Notes: generated from the letters alone by a model not told the origin. DNA of 14,598 nucleotides from Caldilineaceae bacterium (GCA_019637645.1 JAHBVH010000120.1:1-14598); one strand, 5' to 3'. Shown: positions 6,433 through 13,968, numbered from the stretch's first letter. Translations and numbers: made by a program.

Positions 6433-8160
6433 TTACCCTTGCTTCATTCGCGCCAAGATAGCGGCGAGGCGCTCATTCCCCCCGGCGGGTGGCCGCCAGT
6501 CCAATTGCAATACGGGCACACCTTGCTCGGTTAGGCTGGCGGTAAAGGATTCTAGCCCCACATTCAGCGCAGCCAGGGGTTGGGACAAGAGCATTGGAGC
6601 GACCGGCTGATCCGCCTCGGTGGGCAAGCTTTGCACCAAGGCCCCCGCCCGCCGTACTGCCGTTTCGTTGTTAAACTCCACCGTGGCCCCCGCGGTGATA
6701 AGTTGCTCGACCTGGGCCTCTATGTTCTGTGGATCTTCATCTGTCCCCACCACAATGGCGATCACCGCCAATTGACGCCCTGCGCGGGCGGCGGTTGCGA
6801 TCGCGGCGGCAATGGCGGGGGCTAGCTCCCCTGCGGGATCAGGGTGAGCCCCATAGCCCAACACCACATCGAGGAGGATCACCGCGGTTTCGGGGTCAGC
6901 CGCCTCTTGGTGCAGCCGTTTGATGCGCAGTTCATGATCCAGCATGGGATGTAAACGCCCCACGGTAAATTCATCCTCGCCCAAATCCACAATCGTATGG
7001 CCTTGGCTAACGGTTGCCTTTTCCAGGTGGAAGCGCTTGTCCAGCGGCGCATTGGCAAAGACGGCGGACACATATTCTTGCAACAAGAGTTGGGCTTCGT
7101 AGGCCAGAGTACCACCAGAGAAGAGCCCGCGTAGATATTTCTGCATTGGGGCAAAACCACGCGCGGCGGTGGCCGCAGCGGACGGCACGGGCGCGCCACC
7201 TTGGGCCATTTCAAAATTGGCTAATTCAACCGCCAGCTCAGCCGCTTCGTCTAAAGTCTTCACAAAGTAGATATTGCCGCGTTGGGCTTCGGCAGGACGA
7301 TAGCCAATAAAATCGATGATCACCGGCTTGGCAATAGTTGTGGCGAGGCGGAGCAATTCATCAACGACCTGAGCAGCGGGTGGCTTGGAGATGAGGACGA
7401 TCACTTGGGTGGCTGGATCACGCGCTAATAAGGCCAATGCCTGTCGAGCAGTGATAGCCCCCACCTTTTCCGAAAGATCGCGGCCACCCGTGCCAAAGGC
7501 GTGGGTAATGCCGCCACCTAATTGGTGAATCCGCGCGGTCACTTGTTGCAACCCCGTTCCCGAGGCGCCTACCACCCCAATCGGCCCACGGCGGACCCGG
7601 TTAGCAAAGCCTAGCCCAATGCCATTGACAATCGCCGTACCGCAATCTGGCCCCATGACCAACAGCCCTTTGGCCGCGGCCTGCTCTTTGAGCGCCACTT
7701 CCTCGGCCACGCTCACATTATCACTATAGAGAAAGACATGTTTACCCAACCGAAGGGCTTCGCGGGCGACACCCGCGGCGTAGCGGCCTGGCGTCGAGAC
7801 CAACACCCACTGGGCCGCGGGGAGGATCTGGGCTGCGGCTTCTAAGCTTTTCGGGCGGTAGCCATTGGGCGTATCCCCGCGCGATTGGCTGCGTTGGGCC
7901 AGTAACGTATCGATCTGCCCCAGGGCAGCTTGCGCCGCGGCGGCAGTGGCGGCCCGCACGACGATGAGCAGATCATCCGCCTTTGCCATTTGCACTTCGG
8001 GCGTCAGCAACCCACTTTGGGCCAGCACATCTTTATTGGCGTCTGTCCCCATGACAGCACCGGCTTCTTCAACATCCGGTAGCGCCACCAATGCTCGCTG
8101 TAATTGCATAAGCACAACCGAATCATAGTAAGCGCCGGGGCGAATCTGTGCAAGAACCAT
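6433..8160 (-). CDS. fdrA: FdrA (AllF) family acyl-CoA-synthetase-like transcarbamoylase component
   Basis: From the ATG at 8160 the protein has 575 residues, against about 555 for E. coli FdrA. Domains related to the succinyl-CoA ligase alpha chain are visible: MGPDCGT at about 169-175, GVVGASGTG at about 195-203 and GITHAFGTGGRDL at about 217-229. A second half carries TVGRLHPMLD and ends with DWRPPAGGNERLAAIL, closely matching the E. coli C-terminus. FdrA/AllF is assigned to oxamate transcarbamoylase, which makes carbamoyl phosphate from oxalurate. A TTG at 8172 would add MDNL, but the ATG (MVLAQIRPGAYYDSV) lines up with the E. coli start. The ribosome site is weak for both. It is the first gene of the minus-strand cluster, with a 437-nt upstream region shared with the divergent TetR gene. 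Family assignment is very strong; the substrate is inferred only. Confidence 0.94.
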   Translation of the reverse strand: MVLAQIRPGAYYDSVVLMQLQRALVALPDVEEAGAVMGTDANKDVLAQSGLLTPEVQMAKADDLLIVVRAATAAAAQAALGQIDTLLAQRSQSRGDTPNGYRPKSLEAAAQILPAAQWVLVSTPGRYAAGVAREALRLGKHVFLYSDNVSVAEEVALKEQAAAKGLLVMGPDCGTAIVNGIGLGFANRVRRGPIGVVGASGTGLQQVTARIHQLGGGITHAFGTGGRDLSEKVGAITARQALALLARDPATQVIVLISKPPAAQVVDELLRLATTIAKPVIIDFIGYRPAEAQRGNIYFVKTLDEAAELAVELANFEMAQGGAPVPSAAATAARGFAPMQKYLRGLFSGGTLAYEAQLLLQEYVSAVFANAPLDKRFHLEKATVSQGHTIVDLGEDEFTVGRLHPMLDHELRIKRLHQEAADPETAVILLDVVLGYGAHPDPAGELAPAIAAAIATAARAGRQLAVIAIVVGTDEDPQNIEAQVEQLITAGATVEFNNETAVRRAGALVQSLPTEADQPVAPMLLSQPLAALNVGLESFTASLTEQGVPVLQLDWRPPAGGNERLAAILARMKQG

Positions 8161-8258
8161 GAGATTATCCAATTTCTAAGTTGTTGGGAGTGAGCAGCCA
8201 TTAGGCGACGTCGATGGTAGCCAACATCAACCGTCAAAGAGGTACCTCAAACAATGCG

Positions 8259-8279
8259 CATGGCAGTGGTACTGCCATG
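8259..8279. promoter_or_regulatory. Operator-like dyad upstream of fdrA
   Basis: A perfect 9-bp inverted repeat (catggcagt, 3-nt gap, actgccatg) is centred about 109 nt upstream of the fdrA ATG. Its size and symmetry suit a dimeric regulator site. It is unlike the TGAACG-TT-CGTTCA site near tetR, so it would need a different protein. It could also fold as a leader hairpin in the fdrA message. The regulator is unknown. Confidence 0.45.
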
Positions 8280-8470
8280 TGAGTCAACCATTATTCATTT
8301 GAGGATCCATCGCTCTGTAGCAGAAGTGTACCATTAAAGTGAATAGAAACGAAGCAGAAGAATGCACAGTCAGCAGAAAGCAGATCTGCACGGATTGAAC
8401 AGAGGACGCGGCCACCAATGCAAAGGCAGCAGGATTGATCCGTAGCTATGACGAAGCAGCAACGATCTTC

Positions 8471-8500
8471 TTGACAAGCACATTAACACCATGTTAGTAT
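8471..8500 (+). promoter_or_regulatory. Sigma-70-type promoter of the tetR operon
   Basis: A consensus -35 TTGACA (8471-8476) is followed after 18 nt by a -10-like TAGTAT (8495-8500). Transcription would start near 8507, inside the operator at 8506-8519, about 90 nt before the TetR ATG. The -35 is perfect; the -10 matches four of six positions. Confidence 0.7.
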
Positions 8501-8505
8501 ATAAA

Positions 8506-8519
8506 TGAACGTTCGTTCA
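8506..8519. promoter_or_regulatory. TetR-type operator at the transcription start
   Basis: TGAACG-TT-CGTTCA is a perfect 6-bp inverted repeat with a 2-nt gap, a common shape for AcrR/TetR-type operators. It lies directly downstream of the -10 element, where a bound repressor would block initiation. The regulator encoded at 8598 is the obvious candidate, which would make it autoregulated. The site also falls in the spacer of a possible divergent minus-strand promoter, so it might control the fdrA cluster as well. Confidence 0.7.
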
Positions 8520-8549
8520 CATAACAGAAATCTATCAACGCAAGACGCC

Positions 8550-8570
8550 GACAGCTTTTGAAAAGCTGTC
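8550..8570 (+). promoter_or_regulatory. Hairpin in the tetR leader
   Basis: gacagctttt and aaaagctgtc form perfect 10-bp arms around one central base, so the practical loop is about five bases. It lies in the untranslated leader, 27 nt before the TetR ATG. There is no following U-run, so it is not a standard terminator. It might modulate translation or serve as a second protein-binding dyad. Confidence 0.45.
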
Positions 8571-8597
8571 AGCTGTGCAACGCTGGATCGAGAGTCA

Positions 8598-9239
8598 ATG
8601 GAGAAAAGTAGCAAAGGGCAACAAACCAAAGAGAAGCTGATCGATGCAGCACTGCAACAATTTACGGCGCATGGCTACCATGGGACATCTATGCGCCAAA
8701 TTGCCGAAGCCGCGGGCCTCGCGGTCGGTGGAATTTACAACCACTTTCACAGCAAAGAAGAGATTCTCAAGGCCGTGATTCTGGCCTATCACCCATTGAC
8801 GCTCATTGCCCCCCAGTTGGCGACTACCCAAGGAGAGACGCTCGAAGCATTCTTACGCCACGCAACCCGTCAGCTCTTTGCAGCATTTGCTGAACGTCCG
8901 ATCTTGGTCAATCTCTTTATGGTTGAGCTGTTGGAATTTGAAGGGGTGCATCTGCCCGAGCTTTTTGAAACGCTTTGGCCCAAAGTGATGCTCTTTACCC
9001 AACGGATGATTGCCCTGGAACCACGCTTGCAATGCCTACCACCGGTGGCACTGATGCGGATCTTTTTAGGGTCCGTCTTGGGCTTTCTTGCCACTGGCGT
9101 TCTGCTCAGTAAATTGCCCATCGCACATACACAACCGATGGGCACAGCTGATGATTTGATCACAGTCTTGGTGCATGGGCTGCTTGCCAGTGCTGAGGCC
9201 CAGATGGAGTCATCCCAAGAAAGAGGTAATGAACCATGA
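8598..9239 (+). CDS. TetR/AcrR-family transcriptional regulator
   Basis: The 213-residue protein has a TetR N-terminal helix-turn-helix at about residues 10-57. The recognition region reads TSMRQIAEAAGLAVGGIYNHFHSKEEIL. A helical ligand-binding and dimerisation domain makes up the rest, at normal family length. Family members usually repress their own and neighbouring genes until a small hydrophobic ligand or acyl-CoA binds. A matching inverted-repeat operator sits at its own promoter. The gene overlaps the next one by 4 bp (ATGA, 9236-9239), so the two are translationally coupled and the phosphotransferase is a likely target. It diverges from the fdrA cluster, which it may also control. The ligand cannot be deduced. 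Only a weak ribosome site (gagag) precedes the ATG. Confidence 0.94.
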   Translation: MEKSSKGQQTKEKLIDAALQQFTAHGYHGTSMRQIAEAAGLAVGGIYNHFHSKEEILKAVILAYHPLTLIAPQLATTQGETLEAFLRHATRQLFAAFAERPILVNLFMVELLEFEGVHLPELFETLWPKVMLFTQRMIALEPRLQCLPPVALMRIFLGSVLGFLATGVLLSKLPIAHTQPMGTADDLITVLVHGLLASAEAQMESSQERGNEP

Positions 9240-12034
9240 CGACAGCCAAACACAATGAGGTGATGAGCGGGGAGGTGATAAGCGGGGAGGTGATAAGCGG
9301 GGAGGTGATAAGCGGGGAGGTGATAAGCGGGGAGGTGGCACACAGGGTCGGGACGCGCTGGATCGTTCCCTTTACGGATGAGCAGATCACGCTGGCCCTA
9401 GTCGGTGGCAAAGGGGCCAACTTGGCGAAGTTGGCCCAAGCCGGGTTTCCGGTGCCTACTGGCTTCTTGATCACCACCCAAGCCTACCAGCACTTTGTCG
9501 AGGTCAATCAGTTGGCAATGGCGATTCAAAGCGCGCACCAAGCCGCCGACCTCCAAAATCCAGCCCAACTAGAAAGCGTTTCCCAGGCGATTCGCCAAGC
9601 CTTTGCCAAGGGTACCATCCCAGCCGCGTTAATGGGAGCCATCCAAGCAGCCTACCAGGGCATGGCCCAGCCCGCCGTGGCAGTACGCTCCTCGGCCACG
9701 GCGGAAGATCTGCCCGAAATGTCCTTTGCCGGGCAACAAGATACCTACCTCCATGTGCTGGGCGAAACAGCCCTCTTGGATGCCGTCATTCGCTGTTGGG
9801 CCAGTTTGTGGACCGCCCGCGCCATTGGCTATCGCCACCGTAATGGCATTCCGCAAGATGAAGTAGCGTTGTGTGTTGTGGTGCAAGCCATGGTGCAAAG
9901 TGAAGCGTCGGGCGTCCTCTTCACGGCCAATCCCCTCACGGGCAACCGGCATGAGACAGTCATTGACGCCACCCTTGGGTTAGGCGAGGCGTTGGTCGCG
10001 GGTCAGGTGGAGCCTGATCATTATCTTGTCGAGACCGCGAGTGGAGCGCTCCGGCAAAAAACCTTAGGGGCCAAAGCCCTGGTCATTCGTAGTCAAGCGG
10101 GTGGCGGCACAGTGACGCAAGCCACCCATGCCGCCACCCAGCAAGCCCTACCCGATGCGGCCATCCGCGCCCTCACCGACTTAGGCCGCCGCGTCGCCGC
10201 CCTTTATGGCACGCCCCAAGATATTGAGTGGGGCTGGGCAGAAGGCAACCTCTATCTGCTACAGGCGCGGGCGATTACATCACTCTACCCTTTGCCCAGG
10301 ACGGATTTTCCCGAGCCGCTCCAGATCTACTTCTCTTTTGGGGCTATCCAAGGGATGCTCGACCCGATCACGCCCTTGGGGCAAGATGCCCTGCGGATCT
10401 TAGCGGGACAGTTGGCACGACTGCTCGGCTTTTCCTATACCTTTGAAAATCAGCCAGCCATTGTAGCGGCGGGCGAGCGGCTGTGGCTACGACTAACGCC
10501 CGTGTTGCGCAACTGCGTAGGCCGCGCCATTATGCGTAGGGCGTTGGGCATTCTGGAGCCGAGCATTGGGCAGGCCGTCGAGACGCTGCTACACGATGGG
10601 ACGTTGACCACGGCAGGCCCACTGCGCTTGGTCACCCTCCGCCGTTTTGCCCACCTTTTGCGGCAAGTGCTGCCCAATGGGCTACGTACCTTGCAAGCAC
10701 CAGACCAACAACGCCAAGCCGTCCAGGCCGCCATTGCCCAACACCTGCAACAACGGCGCGCCCAAATGGCAGCTACCACCACCCTGGCCGAACGGATTAC
10801 ACTTTTTGAACAAACCCTCGCAGGCGGGGCCAAGTTTGTCCTGCCGAATTTGGTGCCACGGCTACTGCCGGGGATGCTCGCGATGAATCGACTCATTGCT
10901 TGGGCCGATCAAGCGTTTCCGCCTGCGGCCAATCAACAACGTCGTTCCTTGGAGATTATGCGTGGCTTGCCCCACAATGTCACCACCGAGATGGATCTTG
11001 TGCTCTGGCAAACGGCGCAACAGATCCGCCAAGATCCTCAGAGTACGGTCTATCTCCAAAGCCAAGCCGCAGCCGATCTGGCAACCGCCTATCGAGCGGG
11101 CACCCTCCCCGCAGCAGCCCAACGAGCAGTAGATCAGTTTTTGGCAACCTATGGTATGCGCGGTTTGGCCGAGATCGACTTTGGTCGCCCCCGTTGGCGT
11201 GAGAACCCAACGCAGGTATTTCAAATGATCCAAAGCTATCTACGGATTACAGATCCTACCCAAGCACCCGATGCTGTCTTTCAACGGGGCGAAGTCGCCG
11301 CCCAACAGGTGATCGAGGATTTGGTCAGCGCAGTCCGCCAGCAACCGCAGGGGGTGCTCAAGGCGCGTTTGGTCACAGCCCTGGCCAAACGCATGCGCGC
11401 CTTGGCTGGACTACGCGAAACACCCAAGTTTTTTATGATCAACCTCTTTGGCATTGGGCGTGAAGGTCTCCTCCAGAGTGGTAAGGAACTGGTTGACCAA
11501 GGGATTCTCGACCAGCCGGACGACCTCGTCTTTCTCTATGTGAAAGAGATACACGCCTTGGCTGCCGGCTATATAATTGACTGGAAAGCGTTAGTGGCTG
11601 AACGACGGGCGCGCTATGCTCGCGAAAAATTGCGCAAGCAGGTTCCCCGGGTCTTACTCAGTGATGGGCGGGCTTTCTATGCAGGTCTGCGCGCGGCCGC
11701 GCAAGATACTCCGGGCGTGCTCACGGGTAGCCCGGTCTCCCCTGGGGTGGTCGAAGGCATCGTCCATGTCGTCTTTGATCCACATGAGGCACAACTAGCC
11801 CCTGGCGAGATTTTGGTCTGTCCCGGCACCGACCCGGCGTGGACCCCCCTTTTCTTGGCGGCGGGTGGTCTTGTCATGGAAGTGGGCGGCTTGATGACCC
11901 ATGGTTCGGTGGTGGCACGGGAATATGGGATTCCTGCCGTTGTGGGTGTACACGAAGCCACCCAACGGCTCAAAACCGGCCAACGCATTCGCGTCAATGG
12001 ATCGAGTGGCGCGATCATGGTGATAGATACCTAA
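9236..12034 (+). CDS. Rifampin phosphotransferase/PEP-synthase-like ATP-grasp and phosphohistidine enzyme
   Basis: The 932-codon protein has a PPDK_N-type ATP-grasp domain (about 50-350) with GGKGANL at 57-63, AVRSSATAEDLPEMSFAGQQDT starting at about 149, and IEWGWAEGNLYLLQARAIT. A long helical middle domain follows (about 360-815). A C-terminal swivelling phosphohistidine domain carries GGLMTHGSVVAREYGIPAVVG, with His889 as the phosphocarrier. The PEP/pyruvate TIM-barrel of true PEP synthase is missing. This order (ATP-grasp, substrate domain, His domain) is that of rifampin phosphotransferase, which uses ATP to phosphorylate the antibiotic. The substrate here may differ. AGAGGT precedes the ATG at 9236, which overlaps the tetR stop. 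Residues 9-33 are an SGEVI repeat before the conserved fold, and an in-frame GTG at 9335 could be an alternative start. The coupled TetR suggests inducible expression. Confidence 0.88.
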   Translation: MTTAKHNEVMSGEVISGEVISGEVISGEVISGEVAHRVGTRWIVPFTDEQITLALVGGKGANLAKLAQAGFPVPTGFLITTQAYQHFVEVNQLAMAIQSAHQAADLQNPAQLESVSQAIRQAFAKGTIPAALMGAIQAAYQGMAQPAVAVRSSATAEDLPEMSFAGQQDTYLHVLGETALLDAVIRCWASLWTARAIGYRHRNGIPQDEVALCVVVQAMVQSEASGVLFTANPLTGNRHETVIDATLGLGEALVAGQVEPDHYLVETASGALRQKTLGAKALVIRSQAGGGTVTQATHAATQQALPDAAIRALTDLGRRVAALYGTPQDIEWGWAEGNLYLLQARAITSLYPLPRTDFPEPLQIYFSFGAIQGMLDPITPLGQDALRILAGQLARLLGFSYTFENQPAIVAAGERLWLRLTPVLRNCVGRAIMRRALGILEPSIGQAVETLLHDGTLTTAGPLRLVTLRRFAHLLRQVLPNGLRTLQAPDQQRQAVQAAIAQHLQQRRAQMAATTTLAERITLFEQTLAGGAKFVLPNLVPRLLPGMLAMNRLIAWADQAFPPAANQQRRSLEIMRGLPHNVTTEMDLVLWQTAQQIRQDPQSTVYLQSQAAADLATAYRAGTLPAAAQRAVDQFLATYGMRGLAEIDFGRPRWRENPTQVFQMIQSYLRITDPTQAPDAVFQRGEVAAQQVIEDLVSAVRQQPQGVLKARLVTALAKRMRALAGLRETPKFFMINLFGIGREGLLQSGKELVDQGILDQPDDLVFLYVKEIHALAAGYIIDWKALVAERRARYAREKLRKQVPRVLLSDGRAFYAGLRAAAQDTPGVLTGSPVSPGVVEGIVHVVFDPHEAQLAPGEILVCPGTDPAWTPLFLAAGGLVMEVGGLMTHGSVVAREYGIPAVVGVHEATQRLKTGQRIRVNGSSGAIMVIDT
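9257..9337 (+). repeat. 15-bp tandem repeat of Shine-Dalgarno-like units in the 5' coding region
   Basis: Five 15-bp units (9257-9271, 9272-9286, 9287-9301, 9302-9316, 9317-9331) of gaggtgataagcggg, plus a partial gaggtg (9332-9337). The first unit differs at one base (gatgag). Each of units 2 to 5 reads GGAGGTGAT with its preceding g, which matches the complement of the usual 16S rRNA 3' end. The unit is five codons, so copy changes keep the frame and add or remove SGEVI. Every unit also contains an in-frame GTG. Confidence 0.95.
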
Positions 12035-12043
12035 AAAGAGGGG

Positions 12044-12087
12044 ACGCGGAAGGACGCGGATTATACTCAATCCGCGTCCTTCCGCGT
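12044..12087. terminator. Bidirectional terminator palindrome between convergent genes
   Basis: Perfect 19-bp arms (acgcggaaggacgcggatt at 12044-12062, complement at 12069-12087) surround a 6-nt loop. The palindrome lies between the phosphotransferase stop (12034) and the MalG-like stop (12111), where both convergent units must end. Within each arm the acgcgga element occurs twice, and a further ttatccgcgtcc follows at 12088-12099. The long U-run of a classic intrinsic terminator is missing. The ccgcgtcc-type repeat may be a dispersed intergenic element recruited as a terminator. Confidence 0.75.
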
Positions 12088-12110
12088 TTATCCGCGTCCG
12101 CCATCATAGG

Positions 12111-13016
12111 TTAGCGATTGACACCGCTTAGGACAATACCGCCGATGAAGTAGCGTTGGGCAACGAAAAAGACAATGATCATGGGCAAGGACATGAGCGA
12201 GGCAATCGCCATCATGTAGTGAACCTGGGCACCATATTGGCTATTGAAGAGGTTCATGCCCAAAGAGAGGGTGAAGTTAGAGCGATCCGTTAGATAGATG
12301 AGGGGGCCATAGAAATCATTCCAAGTGGCTTGAAAGGTGAAGATCGCGACGGTGAGCAGGGCTGGCAGCGAGAGTGGTAAGAAAATCCGCCACCAGATAT
12401 GTAAGCGCCCCGCGCCATCAATGTGGGCAGCATCCTCTAGCTCACTGGGAATCTGTAAAAAGAACTGGCGCAAGAGAAAAATATTCAGTGCGCCGCCGCC
12501 AAACCACGCCGGAATAATCAGCGGGTGAAAGGTATTCAACCAGCCGATCTTAAAGAAGAGCACATAGAGCGGGATGAGGGTCACCTGGGGTGGCAGCATG
12601 ACCGAGGCAATGGTGGCGATAAACCAAAATTCGCGGCCAGGAAACTGGATCCGGGCAAAGCCATAGGCACAGAGCGATGAGGTCAACAAGACGCCGACTA
12701 AGACCGTCCCCGAAATATAGACCGTATTCCACAGCCAGAGACTAAATTGCATGTCAGGATGCGCCCAAGCATCGAAAAAATTACTCAGCAACACTTGGCG
12801 CGGGATAATGGTGGGGGGGAAGTAGGCCACTTCCTGTGCGCTCTTGACCGCGCTGAGCAGCATCCAAGCAAAGGGAAGCAAAAAGACAAAAGAGATGACC
12901 AACAAAATACCATAGACGATCACCGCTTGGATCAGACGATTCAACCAACGCCGTCGCGCGTAGAAGGTAGCCGATGCCGCCCGCGCTTGTCCTAGAGATT
13001 GATGCACCGTTGTCAT
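12111..13016 (-). CDS. ABC sugar importer permease, MalG-like
   Basis: The 301-residue inner-membrane permease has about six membrane segments, the first at about 28-55. The cytoplasmic EAA loop, EDAAHIDGAGRLHIWWRIFLP at 194-214, contacts the ATPase. It is typical of the second permease of CUT1-type carbohydrate importers, at the usual length. Its ATG overlaps the MalF-like stop by 4 bp (13013-13016), so the two are translationally coupled and likely form a heterodimeric channel. No ATPase gene is in the window; such systems often share an MsiK-like ATPase encoded elsewhere. It is the last gene of its operon and runs into the palindrome at 12044-12087. The substrate is not known. Confidence 0.94.
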   Translation of the reverse strand: MTTVHQSLGQARAASATFYARRRWLNRLIQAVIVYGILLVISFVFLLPFAWMLLSAVKSAQEVAYFPPTIIPRQVLLSNFFDAWAHPDMQFSLWLWNTVYISGTVLVGVLLTSSLCAYGFARIQFPGREFWFIATIASVMLPPQVTLIPLYVLFFKIGWLNTFHPLIIPAWFGGGALNIFLLRQFFLQIPSELEDAAHIDGAGRLHIWWRIFLPLSLPALLTVAIFTFQATWNDFYGPLIYLTDRSNFTLSLGMNLFNSQYGAQVHYMMAIASLMSLPMIIVFFVAQRYFIGGIVLSGVNR

Positions 13017-13939
13017 CGCTTCACCTCATAATGCACCCACGCATCGGACGAACGGAAGAGGATGAGCGTCAGGATCAGGATGATGGCAAACATCAACCAG
13101 GCCATGGCAGACGCCAACCCCATAAACTGCCAACGGAAGGCTTTTTCGTAGAGGTTCAAATTGTAAAAATACGTAGCATAGAGCGGCCCCCCTTTGGTGA
13201 GAATAAAGGCCGGCACAAAATATTGAAAAGTACCGATCAAGCCCGTGATCAACACAAAGAAGATGGTCGGTGTAATTTGCGGCAGCGTAATATGCCAGAA
13301 GAGGCGTGGCGCATTAGCACCATCCAACCGCCCCGCTTCATATAACGTTTCGGGCACCCCTTGTAGCCCCGCCAAAAAGATTACCATTGTGCCGCCAATG
13401 CCCCAGACGCTCAGGATAATCAGCGTGGGCAAGGCCGTCGCTGGTTCACTGAGCCAACTGTAGGTCGGGAGCCCCAACCATTGGAGGCTGGCATTGACAA
13501 GACCTTTGTCCGGATTGAGCAGCCAGCCCCAGACAAAGACTGTCGCGACGACTGGCACAATCGTGGGAATGTAGAGCATAGTACGAAAGATCCGCATCCC
13601 CCGCAGCCTTTGATTAAGCAGGACAGCCGCCCCGAGCGCGGCAGCCATGGTTAATGGGACGGAGGTTAGGGCAAAGAAGATCGTCACCCAGAGCGATTGC
13701 AAGACGCGCAATTGCGGACGGGTAAACATGTCCACATAATTACGCCAGCCAATAAATTCAGGCGCTTTCAGCACACTGTATTCAGTCAGGCTAAAGTAGA
13801 ACGAAGCGACCATGGGGCCAAAGACAAAGAGGGTCAACCCCAGTACGACGGGCAAGATAAAGAGGTAGCCTTGAATCGTATCGCGCCAGAAGAGTGGGCT
13901 GCGGCGCGGCTGGTTGGATGGAAGTGATTGAGTTGTCAT
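13013..13939 (-). CDS. ABC sugar importer permease, MalF-like
   Basis: The 308-residue inner-membrane permease has a first membrane segment at about 23-50 and several more through to the C-terminus. The EAA loop, EAGRLDGANAPRLFWHITLP, is at 201-220. It is the first permease of a CUT1-type carbohydrate importer and pairs with the MalG-like protein encoded just downstream. It lacks the extra N-terminal segments of E. coli MalF, as is normal for this shorter group. No clear Shine-Dalgarno precedes the ATG at 13939. It follows the binding-protein gene after 82 nt that contain an imperfect hairpin. The exact sugar or other solute cannot be read from the sequence. Confidence 0.94.
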   Translation of the reverse strand: MTTQSLPSNQPRRSPLFWRDTIQGYLFILPVVLGLTLFVFGPMVASFYFSLTEYSVLKAPEFIGWRNYVDMFTRPQLRVLQSLWVTIFFALTSVPLTMAAALGAAVLLNQRLRGMRIFRTMLYIPTIVPVVATVFVWGWLLNPDKGLVNASLQWLGLPTYSWLSEPATALPTLIILSVWGIGGTMVIFLAGLQGVPETLYEAGRLDGANAPRLFWHITLPQITPTIFFVLITGLIGTFQYFVPAFILTKGGPLYATYFYNLNLYEKAFRWQFMGLASAMAWLMFAIILILTLILFRSSDAWVHYEVKR

Positions 13940-13968
13940 GGGTTAAAACAAGGTATCATTGAAGCAGC

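Larger units (their letters stand above)
8161..8597. other. Divergent intergenic control region (437 bp) between fdrA and tetR
   Basis: No convincing gene is seen here. It holds the TetR-gene promoter and operator (8471-8519), a leader hairpin (8550-8570), a 21-bp dyad (8259-8279), and two 10-bp perfect palindromes: gaggtacctc at 8239-8248 and gcagatctgc at 8380-8389. I could not pick out a convincing sigma-70 promoter close to fdrA. A possible minus-strand -10 (TATACT) lies at 8501-8496, overlapping the TetR promoter, which would give fdrA a leader of about 330 nt. The stretch 8281-8470 is otherwise plain. Confidence 0.6.

Noticed and set aside
9257..9337. CRISPR array
   Set aside because: Units are 15 bp and directly adjacent with no unique spacers, so it is a minisatellite.
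8870..9343. Minus-strand frame with a repetitive HLPAY N-terminus
   Set aside because: The repeat is only the antisense reading of the 15-bp tandem array, and the rest is antisense to tetR.
9236..12034. Phosphoenolpyruvate synthase (ppsA)
   Set aside because: The N-terminal ATP-grasp and the phosphohistidine domain fit, but the C-terminal PEP-utilising barrel is missing and the His domain is at the very end.
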